Shown piece after piece: positions 9,128 through 20,760 of a stretch of 64,000 nucleotides of DNA. Below the pieces are notes generated by a model that was not told the DNA's origin, ran no database searches, and worked only from the letters and a program-made list of their open reading frames with translations. How positions within the stretch are numbered: the first letter of the stretch is position 1; every line of letters starts with the position of its first letter. A program made the position numbers and the translations under genes. Origin of the DNA: Cognatiluteimonas weifangensis (GTDB taxonomy: Bacteria > Pseudomonadota > Gammaproteobacteria > Xanthomonadales > Xanthomonadaceae); NCBI RefSeq assembly GCF_003416885.1, contig NZ_QVPD01000001.1:199715-263714 (forward strand), read 5' to 3'.

Positions 9128-10275
9128 GCGTCGTCCCGGCTCGCGGCGCTGTCGTCGGGCGCGACGTAGTCGTCGAGCAGGATCGCCGGGTGCCCGCCGG
9201 CATACAGCCGGCTCTGGGTATAGCGCTCGTGCGCATAGCGCAGCAGCACGTTGGCGATCGCCGCCACCGGCAGCGCCAGCAGCATGCCGAGGAAACCGAA
9301 CAGGGTGCCGCCGGCCAGCACCGCGAAGATCACCGCCACCGGATGCAGGCCGATGCGGTCGCCGACCAGCTTGGGGGTCAGCCAGTAGCTCTCGATCGCC
9401 TGGCCGATGCCGAACACCGCGGCCACCCCGACCAGGTGCTGCCAATCGCCGAACTGCACCAGCGCGGCGATGCTGCCGAGCACCACCACCGTCGCCGGCC
9501 CGAGATAGGGCACGAAGGTCAGCAGCCCGGCGATGATGCCGATCAGGATCCCCAGGTCCAGCCCCACCGCCCACAGCCCGAGGCCGTAGAGCACGCCCAG
9601 GATCAGCATCACCAGCAGCTGCCCGCGCAGGAAGCCGCCGAGCACCTCGCTGGATTCGCGCGCCAGCCGCGCCACCGTGCTTGCGTGGTCGCGCGGCACC
9701 AGCGCCGCGGCCCGGCCCACGAACAGGTCCCAGTCGCGCAGGAAGAAGAACGTCAGCACCGGCAGCAGCACCACGTTGGCCACCCAACCCAGCAGCGCGA
9801 AGCCCGAGCGCGAGAGGTAGCCGAAAACCGTCGCCGCGGCGCCGCCGGCCTGCTGCCAGTGCGTGCGCACCAGTTCGATCAGCCGTGCCGGATCCAGCCA
9901 GCCGACCAGCTGCAGCCCGGTGCGCACCTCGACCCACGGCAGCGCGGTGCCGATGAACCAGTCGCGATAATTCGGCAACGACGCCACCAGGGTGACGATC
10001 TGCCGCTGCAGCAACGGCAGCAGCAGCAGCAGGCCCAGCAGCACGATCGCCGCCATCACCGTGAACACGACGATCACCGCGGTATTGCGCGCACGCCCGG
10101 CGCGCTCGAGCCGGTCCACCAGCGGATCGCCGAGCCAGCCCAGCAGCGCGGCCAGCACGAACGGCGTCAGCACCGGCGCCAGCAGCCACACGCCCCAGCC
10201 CACGGCCAGCGCCAGCAGGCCCCATTGCAGGCGCTGCAGGAAGGTCGCCAGCGCGTACTCGTCGCGACCGTCCAT
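9124..10275 (-). CDS. AI-2E family transporter (PerM-like permease)
   Basis: A 383-residue inner-membrane protein with about eight hydrophobic helices: two N-terminal (residues 20-60), one near 65-90, and a cluster after 140. The family motif-like '[18 protein letters not shown]' is near the C-terminus. Members are called AI-2E transporters or PerM; substrates are mostly unknown, and the name should not be read as quorum-signal export. It is encoded directly after the DUF2066 gene and overlaps hda by four bases, so the three form an operon. Confidence 0.85.
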   Translation of the reverse strand: MDGRDEYALATFLQRLQWGLLALAVGWGVWLLAPVLTPFVLAALLGWLGDPLVDRLERAGRARNTAVIVVFTVMAAIVLLGLLLLLPLLQRQIVTLVASLPNYRDWFIGTALPWVEVRTGLQLVGWLDPARLIELVRTHWQQAGGAAATVFGYLSRSGFALLGWVANVVLLPVLTFFFLRDWDLFVGRAAALVPRDHASTVARLARESSEVLGGFLRGQLLVMLILGVLYGLGLWAVGLDLGILIGIIAGLLTFVPYLGPATVVVLGSIAALVQFGDWQHLVGVAAVFGIGQAIESYWLTPKLVGDRIGLHPVAVIFAVLAGGTLFGFLGMLLALPVAAIANVLLRYAHERYTQSRLYAGGHPAILLDDYVAPDDSAASRDDA

Positions 10276-10282
10276 GGCGGCC

Positions 10283-11362
10283 TCAGCGCAGCCGGAAGCG
10301 CGGCGGCTCGTCCGCGCCGTCGGCTTCCAGCAGCTCGTCGTCGAGCAGGCGGCGCAGGCCGGCAACGCCGGTGGTCAGTTCCAGTTCCAGGTCCAGCGCC
10401 TCCGGCGTCGCCCGCACCGGCGTGATCCCGCGCACCACCGACAGGTCCTGCAGCCAGGCCGACAGGCGCAGGTAGTCCTGGCTGCTGTCCAGGCCGGTGA
10501 AGCGCACCAGGTAGCGGCCGGGCGGCCCGATCGGCGCGACCTTGGCGTAACGGCGCGCCAGCGCATCGGCGGCGCCGTCGGCGCCGGCAGCCATCGCCCG
10601 GCGCGCGCTGCGGTCGCTGTCGGACCAACGCGCCAGCACCTTGCCGTGATCGACGAAGATCCAGTCGGCGACCCAGCCGCCGTTGCCGCGGCGCAGCTTG
10701 CCGATCAGCTGCAGCGGCGGGCTGTAGCGCGCGGAGATGCGGGCGATGGCACCGGTGTCGCCGCGCCAGATCGCGCCGACCGCGGCCTGCTCGGCGGCGC
10801 TGCCCGCGGGCAGGCCGAGGCGGTAGCCGCGCTCCAGCGCCCGGTCCAGAACCGAGCGCGCCGCCTCGGCCTTGGGCAGGCCCACCAGGCGCGGGCCGCT
10901 GCCGTCGTCGATCGCCAGCCACAGCACCGGCTTGGGCCGCGGCTGCGGCCACACCGGCAGGCCGAGCGCGGCGGCGATGTCGTCGACCTTGTCGCGGTCG
11001 AAGCGCACGATCAGGGTGGTGTCGTAGGTCGGGGCGCCGGTGACCGCCGACACGCCCTCGTCCTGGCGGTAGTCGTAGCCGTCGACGTAGTCGCCGGCGC
11101 GGCGCATCTCGTCGTCCACGCCCGGGCGCGCGGCCGCGCCGCGGTCCCCGGACAGCTTGCCCAGCACCTGCGCCAGCGCGCGGGCGAACCCGGCGTGGCG
11201 CTCGCTTTCGGCCTGGCTGCGGACGCTGACCTCGGCCTGGTAGACGCCGCGCGCGGCGGCGCGGTCGCCTTCCACGCGTTGCGCGCTGGCCACGCCGATG
11301 CCGCCGGCGAGCAGCACCAGCAGCCACCCTGCCCGCCACGCCATCCGGATCGTCCGCCGCAT
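10283..11362 (-). CDS. DUF2066 domain-containing exported protein
   Basis: A 359-residue protein with a signal peptide (hydrophobic '[17 protein letters not shown]', cleavage near residue 27). The mature part holds the DUF2066 region, with '[20 protein letters not shown]' and '[10 protein letters not shown]'. Function is unknown. It lies divergent from purM and upstream of perM and hda, an arrangement seen widely in related gammaproteobacteria. The ATG at 11362 follows a strong GGAGGAG. Likely periplasmic. Confidence 0.82.
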   Translation of the reverse strand: MRRTIRMAWRAGWLLVLLAGGIGVASAQRVEGDRAAARGVYQAEVSVRSQAESERHAGFARALAQVLGKLSGDRGAAARPGVDDEMRRAGDYVDGYDYRQDEGVSAVTGAPTYDTTLIVRFDRDKVDDIAAALGLPVWPQPRPKPVLWLAIDDGSGPRLVGLPKAEAARSVLDRALERGYRLGLPAGSAAEQAAVGAIWRGDTGAIARISARYSPPLQLIGKLRRGNGGWVADWIFVDHGKVLARWSDSDRSARRAMAAGADGAADALARRYAKVAPIGPPGRYLVRFTGLDSSQDYLRLSAWLQDLSVVRGITPVRATPEALDLELELTTGVAGLRRLLDDELLEADGADEPPRFRLR

Positions 11363-11460
11363 CGCTCCTCCCCGCCTGGCTACCGACGGAAATGGTGCCG
11401 CACCCGCGCCGGCGCGTCCATCGCCGCGTCGGCGCCGGGCCGCAGCCGGGGCGGCGCTGC

Positions 11461-11466
11461 TAAAAT
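11461..11466 (+). promoter_or_regulatory. -10 box candidate for purM
   Basis: TAAAAT matches five of six bases of the sigma-70 -10 consensus and lies 28 bases before the purM GTG. No clear -35 or PurR-type site is visible. Confidence 0.45.
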
Positions 11467-11494
11467 CGCGGTTTCGCGCGCCGCCGGAATCCGT

Positions 11495-12553
11495 GTGAAC
11501 ACGCCCAAGCCCCCCGCTCCCACGCCCCTGACCTACCGCGACGCCGGGGTCGACATCGACGCGGGCAACGCCGTGGTCGAACGCATCAAGCCCCTGGTCC
11601 GGCGCAGCTACCGCCCGGAGGTGATGGGCGGACTCGGCGGCTTCGGCGCGCTGTTCGACCTGTCCGGCAAGTACCGCGAGCCTGTGCTGGTGTCGGGCAC
11701 CGACGGCGTCGGCACCAAGCTCAAGCTGGCGCAGCAACTGGGCCGCCACGACACCATCGGCATCGACCTGGTCGGCATGTGCGTCAACGACGTGCTGGTG
11801 CAGGGCGCCGAGCCGCTGTTCTTCCTCGACTACTTCGCCACCGGCAAGCTCGATGTCGACACCACGGTGGCGGTGGTCGGCGGCATCGCCCGCGGCTGCG
11901 AGCTCGCCGGCTGCGCGCTGATCGGCGGCGAGACCGCCGAGATGCCGGACATGTATCCGCCGGGCGAGTACGACCTGGCCGGCTTCACCGTCGGCGCGGT
12001 GGAGAAGTCCGACCTGCTCGACGGCCGCAAGGTGCGCGCCGGCGACGTGCTGCTGGGCATCGCCTCCAGCGGCCCGCATTCCAACGGCTATTCGCTGATC
12101 CGCCGGATCTACGACCGCGCCGGCCGGCCGGCCGAGCTCGACCTCGGCGGCGTGCGGCTGGTCGACGCGCTGATGGCGCCGACCGCGCTGTACGTCAAGC
12201 CGGTGCTGGAACTGCTGCGCGGCGACCAGGGTGCGGCGATCCACGCCATGGCGCACATCACCGGTGGCGGCCTGACCGAAAACATCATCCGCGTGATCCC
12301 CGACGGCCTGGGGCTGGACATCGAGGCCTCGGCCATCGTGCTGCCGCCGGTATTCGACTGGCTGCAGCGCGAGGGTGCGGTGCCGCGCGAGGAGATGTGG
12401 CGCACCTTCAACTGCGGCATCGGCTTCGTGCTGGTGATCGCGGCCGAGGCCGTCGCCGCGGTCGCCACGGAGCTCCAGCGCCTCGGGCTTGCGCATCGCG
12501 CCATCGGCGAGGTGGTGGCAACGACGGGCGCTGCCCGCGTGCGCATCGCCTGA
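11495..12553 (+). CDS. purM: Phosphoribosylformylglycinamidine cyclo-ligase
   Basis: A 352-residue cytoplasmic enzyme that closes the imidazole ring to give AIR, step five of purine synthesis. It shows '[20 protein letters not shown]' at the N-terminus, the substrate loop '[14 protein letters not shown]', '[20 protein letters not shown]' and '[11 protein letters not shown]'. Length is normal. The GTG at 11495 is the first start in frame that keeps the conserved N-terminus. purN follows after 10 bases. Confidence 0.96.
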   Translation: MNTPKPPAPTPLTYRDAGVDIDAGNAVVERIKPLVRRSYRPEVMGGLGGFGALFDLSGKYREPVLVSGTDGVGTKLKLAQQLGRHDTIGIDLVGMCVNDVLVQGAEPLFFLDYFATGKLDVDTTVAVVGGIARGCELAGCALIGGETAEMPDMYPPGEYDLAGFTVGAVEKSDLLDGRKVRAGDVLLGIASSGPHSNGYSLIRRIYDRAGRPAELDLGGVRLVDALMAPTALYVKPVLELLRGDQGAAIHAMAHITGGGLTENIIRVIPDGLGLDIEASAIVLPPVFDWLQREGAVPREEMWRTFNCGIGFVLVIAAEAVAAVATELQRLGLAHRAIGEVVATTGAARVRIA

Positions 12554-12563
12554 GGCGGAGGCA

Positions 12564-13316
12564 ATGGGGGGCAGGGACATCGACGCCGGAAGTCGCGGCC
12601 CGCGGGCGCAACCGGACGCATCGACGCCCCCGATTCCATCGCCCCTGCCCCGCCTCGCAGTGCTGGTCTCCGGCCGCGGCAGCAACCTGCAGGCGCTGCT
12701 CGACGCGATCGCTGCCGGCCATCTCGCCGCGCAGGTCGTCGGCGTCTTCAGCGATCGTCCGGCGGCGCCGGCGCTGCAACGCGTGCCGGCGCCGCTGCGC
12801 TGGAGCCGCGACGCCAGGGCCTTCCCGACGCGGGCGGAGTTCGATGCCGCGCTCGCCGTCGCGGTGGCCGCAGCGCAGCCGGACTGGATCGTCTGCGCCG
12901 GTTACCTGCGCATCCTCGGCGACGACTTCGTCGCCCGCTTCCGCGGCCGCGTACTCAACATCCATCCCTCGCTGCTGCCCAAATACCGTGGCTTGCACAC
13001 GCATGCACGCGCGCTGGCGGCGGGCGAGCGCGAGCACGGCGTCAGCGTGCATTTCGTGGTGCCGGAGCTCGATGCCGGCGCGGTGATCGCGCAGGCGCGG
13101 GTTCCGGTGCTCGCCGACGACGAAGCCGACACGCTGGCCGCACGCGTGCTGCAGGTCGAGCATCCGCTGCTGGTCGCGGTGGTGCGACTGGCGGCCGCCG
13201 GGCGCATCGCTGAACACGGCGCAACCGTCCTGCTCGACGGTCATCCGCTGTTTACTCCGCTGCAATTAGATTCCACGGGGCATTTGGACCACAGCGAGCC
13301 TCGATCCGGGCCATGA
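12564..13316 (+). CDS. purN: Phosphoribosylglycinamide formyltransferase
   Basis: A 250-residue folate-dependent enzyme that formylates GAR. Signatures: 'LVSGRGSNLQALLDAI' (phosphate loop) and 'NIHPSLLPKYRGLHTHARAL', with the catalytic N-H pair near the end of the first half and 'GVSVHFVVPELDAGAVIAQ' with the catalytic aspartate. The N-terminus carries about 25 extra unconserved residues before the fold, so a start nearer the conserved part is conceivable, but GGAGG lies just ahead of the ATG at 12564. The stop overlaps the next ATG (ATGA), coupling purN to a DUF3108 gene. Confidence 0.94.
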   Translation: MGGRDIDAGSRGPRAQPDASTPPIPSPLPRLAVLVSGRGSNLQALLDAIAAGHLAAQVVGVFSDRPAAPALQRVPAPLRWSRDARAFPTRAEFDAALAVAVAAAQPDWIVCAGYLRILGDDFVARFRGRVLNIHPSLLPKYRGLHTHARALAAGEREHGVSVHFVVPELDAGAVIAQARVPVLADDEADTLAARVLQVEHPLLVAVVRLAAAGRIAEHGATVLLDGHPLFTPLQLDSTGHLDHSEPRSGP

Positions 13317-14125
13317 CCCTTCCGCGATTCCTGCTGTTGGCGTGCGGGCTGCTGTCCGGCGTGGTGTTGGCGCAGTCGGCACCGCCCACTGCAGCGCCGC
13401 CGACTGCAACGCAGTCCTCCGCGGCATCAGCGCGCGACGCCGCCGCGCTGCCCGCGCCCGACCCTGCCCCGGCACCGGCGCTGGCGCCGTTCGTGGCCAC
13501 CTACCAGGTGTTCAGCGACGGTCGCCGGCTGGGCGATGCCAGCTTGCGGTTGCTGCGGCTGGACGACCGCCGCTGGCGCATCGACCTGGGCATGGCCGGC
13601 AGCGGCCTGATGCGCCTGACCGGGCTCAACGTGCAGCAGAGCACCCTGTTCGACAGCGACGGCCACCACTACCGGCCGCTCAGCCAGAGCACGCTACGGC
13701 GCGTGTTCCTGTCCAGCAAGCGCAGCACCGGGGTCTACGACTGGGTCGCCGGCAGCGCGCGCTGGGACGGCGACCTGAAGAAATCGCGACGCGCGCCGGT
13801 GCCGTTGCGCGAGGGCGACCTCAGCGGCCTGCTGATCGACCTGGCGGTGATCCGCGACGCCGCGCCCGGCCGCACCCTGCACTACCGCTTCGTCGAAGGC
13901 GGCCGCGCGCGCGAGCACACCTACGTCGTCGCGGCGCAGACCGAAGGCATCGAGGTCGACGGCCTGTCCTACGACGCGATGCGGGTCAGTCGCCAGGACG
14001 GCAACGACCAGACCGTGGTCTGGGTCGCCCGCGGCGTGCCGACGCCGATCCGCATCCTGCAACGCGAGGACGGCGACGACGGCACCGACCTGCGCCTGGT
14101 CGAATACAAGGAAACCCTGCAATGA
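13313..14125 (+). CDS. DUF3108 exported protein, paralogue 1
   Basis: A 270-residue protein with a signal peptide (residues 1-20, 'FLLLACGLLSGVVLA') and a Pro/Ala/Thr-rich linker to about residue 60. The DUF3108 domain begins at 'FVATYQVFSDG' and continues to 'DLRLVEY'. Shared with the next two proteins: 'YDW' plus a later 'ARW', a 'REGDLSGLL' block and 'VARGVPTPIRIL'. The domain is beta-rich and of unknown function, seen in periplasmic proteins of proteobacteria. It is translationally coupled to purN and, through ATGA, to the next paralogue. Confidence 0.85.
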   Translation: MTLPRFLLLACGLLSGVVLAQSAPPTAAPPTATQSSAASARDAAALPAPDPAPAPALAPFVATYQVFSDGRRLGDASLRLLRLDDRRWRIDLGMAGSGLMRLTGLNVQQSTLFDSDGHHYRPLSQSTLRRVFLSSKRSTGVYDWVAGSARWDGDLKKSRRAPVPLREGDLSGLLIDLAVIRDAAPGRTLHYRFVEGGRAREHTYVVAAQTEGIEVDGLSYDAMRVSRQDGNDQTVVWVARGVPTPIRILQREDGDDGTDLRLVEYKETLQ

Positions 14126-14841
14126 CCCTGGTCGCTCCCTGCCCGCACAAACCCGGATGGCTGCCGGCGACGATGGCGGCCCTGCTGCTGGCCGTCGCAC
14201 TGTCCGCGTCCGCGGCCCGGCCCGCGGCGCTCAAGCCGTTCACCGCCACCTACCAGGCCAGCTACATGGGCCTGCGCGGCACTGGCACGATGACTCTGGT
14301 CGCGGTCGGCGGCGATCGCTGGAAATACAGCCTGGAGATCGACGGCGCCGTCGCCCGGCTCAGCCAGAACACCGTGTTCCAGGCCGACGGCGGGCACTGG
14401 AAACCCCTGTCCAACAGCGACTCCTCGCTGCTGCTGATCAAGAAGAGCAGCAAGCACGCGACCTACGACTGGGATCGGCGCGAGGCGCGCTGGAGCGGCA
14501 ACGTCAAGCCCGATCGCGCCGGCCCGGTCGCGCTGCGCGCCGGCGATCTCGATGCGATGCTGGTCAACCTCGCGATCGTGCGCGATGTGCAGGCTGGCGA
14601 GGCCAGTCACAGCTACCGCATGGTCGACGACGGCCGCGCCAAGCAGATGACGTTCCGAGTGGTCGGCAAGGACACCATCGACGTCGACGGCAAGTCGCAC
14701 GCGGCCACCCGCGTGTCGATGCCGGACGGCTCACGCGAGACGGTGCTGTGGATCGCCGAGGGCGTGCCGGTACCGATGCGCATCCTGCGCCGGCACAATG
14801 GCGACGACGAAATGGACCTCAGGCTCAGGTCGCTGCATTGA
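14122..14841 (+). CDS. DUF3108 exported protein, paralogue 2
   Basis: A 239-residue protein with a signal peptide (hydrophobic 'MAALLLAVALSASAA', cleavage near residue 32) followed almost directly by the DUF3108 domain: 'PFTATYQASYMGLRGTGTM', 'ATYDWDRREARWSGNVK', 'RAGDLDAMLVNLAIVRD' and 'IAEGVPVPMRIL'. It starts inside the stop of paralogue 1. Function unknown, periplasmic by inference. Confidence 0.87.
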   Translation: MTLVAPCPHKPGWLPATMAALLLAVALSASAARPAALKPFTATYQASYMGLRGTGTMTLVAVGGDRWKYSLEIDGAVARLSQNTVFQADGGHWKPLSNSDSSLLLIKKSSKHATYDWDRREARWSGNVKPDRAGPVALRAGDLDAMLVNLAIVRDVQAGEASHSYRMVDDGRAKQMTFRVVGKDTIDVDGKSHAATRVSMPDGSRETVLWIAEGVPVPMRILRRHNGDDEMDLRLRSLH

Positions 14842-14862
14842 GCCCACCCGAAAGGACCCGAC

Positions 14863-15558
14863 ATGACCCGCATTCACGTTTCCACCCGGTGCACCGCGGC
14901 AGCGGTGCTGGCGCTGGCCTTCGCGCTCCCGGCTGTGCCGGCGCTCGCGCTCAAGCCCGCCCAGGCCCGCTACGACCTCAGTTACAACGGCCGCCCCGCC
15001 AGCGGCAGCATGAGCGTGCGGCCGCAGACCGGCGGGCGCTGGCTGGTGTCCCTGCGCGTCGGCAACCTGTTGGGTAGCATCGACCAGGCCACGGTCTTCG
15101 ATTTCGCCGCTGCCCGGCCGCGCCCGCTGGGCAGCAGCCGGCACGTGTCCACAGTAGTGTCCAACAAGGGCGTCGTCGCCCGCTTCGACTGGCGCCACCG
15201 GCGCGCGAGCTGGAGCGGTGACGTCAAGCCGCACAGGCGCGGGCCGGTACCGCTGCTCGCCGGCGACGTCGATCCGCTGGTGCTGAACGTGGCGCTGGCT
15301 GCCGACGTCGCTGCCCACCGCACTCCGAGTTATCGCATGCTCGAGAACGGCCGTGCACGCATCCTCGCCTATCGCCGGCTACGCAACGAGACGCTGGTGG
15401 TTGGCGGCCGCCGGGTGGACACAGTCAAGCTGTTCGCCAGCGAGGCCGGCAAACAATACGTCGCGTGGGTGGCGCCAGGCGTGCCGCTACCGGTGCGCCT
15501 GCTTCAGCACGAGCTGGGCGGTGATACCGTCGACCTACGGATGCGGGCGTTGCCCTGA
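14863..15558 (+). CDS. DUF3108 exported protein, paralogue 3
   Basis: A 231-residue protein with a signal peptide (hydrophobic '[17 protein letters not shown]'). The domain matches paralogue 2: '[16 protein letters not shown]', '[17 protein letters not shown]', '[11 protein letters not shown]' and '[12 protein letters not shown]'. It is 21 bases after paralogue 2 with its own ribosome site (AAAGGA). It is the last gene before convergent murA. Confidence 0.85.
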   Translation: MTRIHVSTRCTAAAVLALAFALPAVPALALKPAQARYDLSYNGRPASGSMSVRPQTGGRWLVSLRVGNLLGSIDQATVFDFAAARPRPLGSSRHVSTVVSNKGVVARFDWRHRRASWSGDVKPHRRGPVPLLAGDVDPLVLNVALAADVAAHRTPSYRMLENGRARILAYRRLRNETLVVGGRRVDTVKLFASEAGKQYVAWVAPGVPLPVRLLQHELGGDTVDLRMRALP

Positions 15559-15589
15559 GCGATGCGCGCTTGCCGGAGCCCGGTGGCGC

Positions 15590-16918
<1,329 letters not shown>

Positions 16919-17152
16919 TTACGCGCCGGCTTCCTCGGGCGTCAGCGTCTTCAGCGCCAGCGCGTGGATCTCCCCGCCCATGCGCTCACCCAGGGTGGCG
17001 TAGACCAGGCGATGGCGGGCGAGCGGCAGCTTGCCGCGGAACGCCGCGCAGACCACGGTGGCTTCGAAATGCACGCCGTCGGGGCCCTCCACCTGCACCC
17101 GGGCGTCGGGCAGGCCCTGCTGGATCAGTCGCTGGATGGTTTCGGCGTTCAT
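16919..17152 (-). CDS. ibaG: BolA/IbaG family protein
   Basis: A 77-residue class II KH-fold protein with the BolA core 'RVQVEGPDGVHFEATVV' and 'RHRLVYATLGERMGGEIHAL', including the conserved histidine that binds a shared [2Fe-2S] cluster with a monothiol glutaredoxin. Its position before murA is the classic yrbA/ibaG-murA arrangement, which favours IbaG over BolA proper. The role in iron-sulfur handling or acid stress is known from the family. Confidence 0.88.
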   Translation of the reverse strand: MNAETIQRLIQQGLPDARVQVEGPDGVHFEATVVCAAFRGKLPLARHRLVYATLGERMGGEIHALALKTLTPEEAGA

Positions 17153-17165
17153 CGGGCCAGTCGCG

Positions 17166-17171
17166 TAAAAT
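17166..17171 (+). promoter_or_regulatory. -10 box candidate for kdsD
   Basis: TAAAAT, 21 bases before the kdsD ATG at 17193, in the short gap to divergent ibaG. The -35 region is not recognisable. Confidence 0.45.
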
Positions 17172-17192
17172 CAGGCGCTCCAGTCTAGCGGA

Positions 17193-18203
17193 ATGACTGC
17201 CGTACCGATGGCCTCCGTCCCCGCACTTGCCGACAATTTCGACTTCGCCGCCAGCGGCCGGCGCGTGCTCGCGGTGGAAATCCGCGGCCTGGAGGCGATC
17301 GCCGCACGCGTCGACGGCGCCTTCGGCCAGGCCTGCCGCCTGCTGCTGGCCACGCGCGGTCGCGTGGTCTGCACCGGCATGGGCAAGTCCGGGCACGTCG
17401 CCCGCAAGATCGCCGCGACCCTGGCGTCCACCGGCACCCCCGCCTTCTACGTGCACCCCGGCGAGGCCGGTCACGGCGACCTGGGCATGATCACCGACGC
17501 CGACGTGGTGCTGGCGCTGTCCAACTCCGGCGAGACCGACGAGTTGCTGATGCTGCTGCCGGTGCTCAAGCGCCAGGGCAACAAGCTGGTGGCGATGACC
17601 GGACGCGCCGACTCGACCCTGGCCACCGCCGCCGACATCCACCTGGACGTCAGCATCCCGGCCGAAGCCTGCCCGCTGGCCCTGGCCCCGACCACCAGCA
17701 CCACCGCGGCGCTGGCGCTGGGCGACGCGCTGGCGGTGGCGCTGCTGGAGGCGCGCGGCTTCACCGCCGACGACTTCGCCCGCTCGCACCCGGCCGGCAC
17801 CCTCGGCCGCCGCCTGCTGCTGCGCATCACCGACGTCATGCACGCCGGCGACGAGGTCCCGCGGGTGCGCGCGGAAGCCTCGCTCAGCGAAGCGCTGCTG
17901 GAGATGAGCCGCAAGCACCTGGGCATCACCGCGGTGGTCGACGACGACGGCCGTCTGCTGGGCCTGTACACCGACGGCGACCTGCGCCGCACCCTGGACG
18001 ACGCCGCCATCGACCTGCGCGCCACCCGCATCGCCGAGGTGATGACGCGCACGCCCAAGTCGATCGGCCTGGAGGCGCTGGCGGTGGAAGCGGCGCAATT
18101 GATGGAACAACACAAGATCAGCGCGCTGATGGTGGTCGATGCCGAGCGCCGCGTGGTCGGCGCGCTCAACATCCACGACCTGCTGCGGGCGCGGGTGGTC
18201 TAG
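17193..18203 (+). CDS. kdsD: D-arabinose 5-phosphate isomerase
   Basis: A 336-residue enzyme that interconverts ribulose-5-phosphate and arabinose-5-phosphate, the first step to Kdo. The N-terminal SIS domain (about 40-190) shows 'VVCTGMGKSGHVARKIAATL', 'HPGEAGHGDLGMI' and 'LALSNSGETDELL'. Two CBS domains follow (about 210-265 and 275-330). It heads the run kdsD-kdsC-lptC-lptA-lptB, matching the E. coli yrb locus and supporting the assignment over GutQ/KpsF paralogues. Confidence 0.93.
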   Translation: MTAVPMASVPALADNFDFAASGRRVLAVEIRGLEAIAARVDGAFGQACRLLLATRGRVVCTGMGKSGHVARKIAATLASTGTPAFYVHPGEAGHGDLGMITDADVVLALSNSGETDELLMLLPVLKRQGNKLVAMTGRADSTLATAADIHLDVSIPAEACPLALAPTTSTTAALALGDALAVALLEARGFTADDFARSHPAGTLGRRLLLRITDVMHAGDEVPRVRAEASLSEALLEMSRKHLGITAVVDDDGRLLGLYTDGDLRRTLDDAAIDLRATRIAEVMTRTPKSIGLEALAVEAAQLMEQHKISALMVVDAERRVVGALNIHDLLRARVV

Positions 18204-18228
18204 CCGCGGGGACTGGCGATTGGAGAGC

Positions 18229-18304
18229 GGGGCTTCGCAACAGCGGGCTCCGCGCCAAGCCCCGAACCCGAATCCCGAATCGTCCCGAACCCCCCGAATC
18301 CCGG
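18229..18304. repeat. Intergenic inverted repeat with CCCGAATC-type tandem units
   Basis: GGGGCTT (18229-18235) pairs with AAGCCCC (18257-18263). Directly after it several copies of a CCCGAA(TC) unit run to 18304, just before the kdsC ATG. Such CCGAATC runs are common between genes in xanthomonads. It may alter coupling between kdsD and kdsC. Confidence 0.55.
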
Positions 18305-18310
18305 TTTCCG

Positions 18311-18847
18311 ATGCCCTACTTCCCCACCAGCGACTATCCGGCCGACATCCGCGAACGCGCCGCGAGGATCCGCCTCGCCTGCTTCGACGTCGACGGCACG
18401 CTGACTGACGGCCGTCTGCTGTACGACGCCGACGGGCGCGAATGGAAGGCCTTCCACGTCCAGGACGGTCAGGGGCTGGCGCTGCTCCGGCGTGCCGGGA
18501 TCGCAGTGGCCTTCGTCACTGCGCGCCCGGGCGCGGTCGCGCAACGCCGCGCCGCGGAACTGGGCGTGCAGGCGTTTGCGGAAGTCAAGGACAAGCTCGC
18601 CTGCGTGCGCGAACTGGCGGCGCACCAGGGCATCGGCCTGGAAGCGGTCGCGTTCATGGGCGACGACCTCGCCGACCTGCCGGTGCTGCGCGCGGTCGGG
18701 CTGGCGGCGGCGCCGGCCGACGCGCATGCGTGGATCCGCGAACGCGTGCACTGGCGCACGGTCGCGCGCGGCGGCCGCGGCGCGGCGCGCGAGCTGTGCG
18801 ACCTGCTGCTGGCCGCGCAGGGCCGGGTCGAGGAGCTGCTGGCATGA
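18311..18847 (+). CDS. kdsC: 3-deoxy-D-manno-octulosonate 8-phosphate phosphatase
   Basis: A 178-residue HAD phosphatase without a cap domain, forming tetramers in the family. The nucleophile motif 'CFDVDGTLTDG' (D26, D28) and the C-terminal metal motif 'FMGDDLADLPVL' are clear. It removes phosphate from Kdo-8-phosphate. The stop overlaps the lptC start (ATGA). Confidence 0.93.
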   Translation: MPYFPTSDYPADIRERAARIRLACFDVDGTLTDGRLLYDADGREWKAFHVQDGQGLALLRRAGIAVAFVTARPGAVAQRRAAELGVQAFAEVKDKLACVRELAAHQGIGLEAVAFMGDDLADLPVLRAVGLAAAPADAHAWIRERVHWRTVARGGRGAARELCDLLLAAQGRVEELLA

Positions 18848-19398
18848 ACTGGCGCACCACCCTGACCCTGCTGCTGCTGGCGGGCGCGCTGGTGTCTGGC
18901 TGGTCGGTGTGGATGCATCGCGGCGCCGCCGAGACCGGCGCCGGCAGCGGCGGCCGCTCCGATTACGTGCTGCACGATTTCGAACTGGTCGCGCTCGACG
19001 ACGCCGGCCGCGAATCCTTCACCCTGCGCGCACCGCGGATGGCGCGCGATCCGGGCGACCGCACCATGGCGATGCAGACGCCGCTGTTCCTGCTGCCCGA
19101 TTCCGAAAACCACTACTGGCAGGTGCGGGCGCGCAGCGGCTGGGTCGCCGCCGACGGCAAGGAGTTGCGCCTGCGCGGCGACGTGCGCGTCGACGGCCCG
19201 CCGCAGGGACGCAAGGTCGCGCTGCGGACCGAGCAGCTGAACGTCTTCCCCGACCGCGACCTGGCGACCTCGCCCGCCGTCGTGACCATCACCCAGCCCG
19301 GTTCTATACTGCGCGGCCGCGGCCTGGAAACCAATCTGGCCAGCAAGCGCTACGAACTCAAGTCGCAGGTGCACAGCCGCTATGTCCCGCAACGCTGA
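18844..19398 (+). CDS. lptC: LPS export ABC transporter periplasmic protein LptC
   Basis: A 184-residue bitopic protein: one N-terminal transmembrane helix (residues 7-24, 'LTLLLLAGALVSGWSVW') and a periplasmic beta-jellyroll starting at 'YVLHDFELVALDDAGR', with 'LRGDVRVDGP' and 'VVTITQPGSILRGRGLETNL'. It passes LPS from LptBFG to LptA. It overlaps kdsC by four bases and lptA by 17. Confidence 0.92.
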   Translation: MNWRTTLTLLLLAGALVSGWSVWMHRGAAETGAGSGGRSDYVLHDFELVALDDAGRESFTLRAPRMARDPGDRTMAMQTPLFLLPDSENHYWQVRARSGWVAADGKELRLRGDVRVDGPPQGRKVALRTEQLNVFPDRDLATSPAVVTITQPGSILRGRGLETNLASKRYELKSQVHSRYVPQR

Positions 19399-19956
19399 TC
19401 TGTCCCGCCGCCGCGCCGGCCGGCGCCTCCCGGCGTGGCTGCTGCTGGGGGCCGCACTGCTTGCGGCCGGCGCCGCGTGGGCGCGCAGCTCCGACCGCAA
19501 CCGGCCGATGGACATCGAGGCCGGTCGCCAGGTCGGCACCTTCAGCGGCGACAGCGTCAACACCTTGTCCGGCGGCGTGCACATCACCCAGGGCAGCCTC
19601 GACATCACTGCCGACAGCGCCCGCATCACCCTGGCCGGCGGCGATCCCACTCGCGCCGTGTTCAGCGGCGGCCCGGTGGTGCTGAAGCAGGTCCTGGACG
19701 ACGGCACGCCGATGAGCGCACGCGCGGACGCCGTGGACTACGACCTGCGGACCGAGGTCGTGGTCTTCACCGGCAACGTCAGCATCCAGCAACCGCGCGG
19801 CAGCATGAGCGGCCAGCGCGTGGTCTACGACCTCAAGAGCGGCCGCGTGGACAGCGGCGGCGAAGGCGGCGGCCGGGTGAGGATGCGGATCCTGCCCAGG
19901 GATGCCCAAGGCGCGACCGCGCCGGAGACCGCCCCGGACCGCAAGGACGACCGCTG

Positions 19957-19957
<1 letters not shown>
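19382..19957 (+). CDS. lptA: LPS transport periplasmic protein LptA
   Basis: A 191-residue periplasmic protein with a signal peptide (hydrophobic '[15 protein letters not shown]', cleavage near residue 34). The OstA/LptA domain covers about 40-165: '[10 protein letters not shown]', '[16 protein letters not shown]', '[12 protein letters not shown]'. It forms the LPS bridge between LptC and LptD. The tail after 165 is charged and disordered. Start overlaps lptC; the stop shares an A with the lptB ATG. Confidence 0.92.
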
Positions 19958-20676
<719 letters not shown>

Positions 20677-20760
20677 CCTCCGGGGTCGCCCGTGGTTGCG
20701 GCGGGCCCCGTTTCCAGACCCTGCGGCCGCCGTCCCCAGCCAGGACGCGTTGTACCGGTC

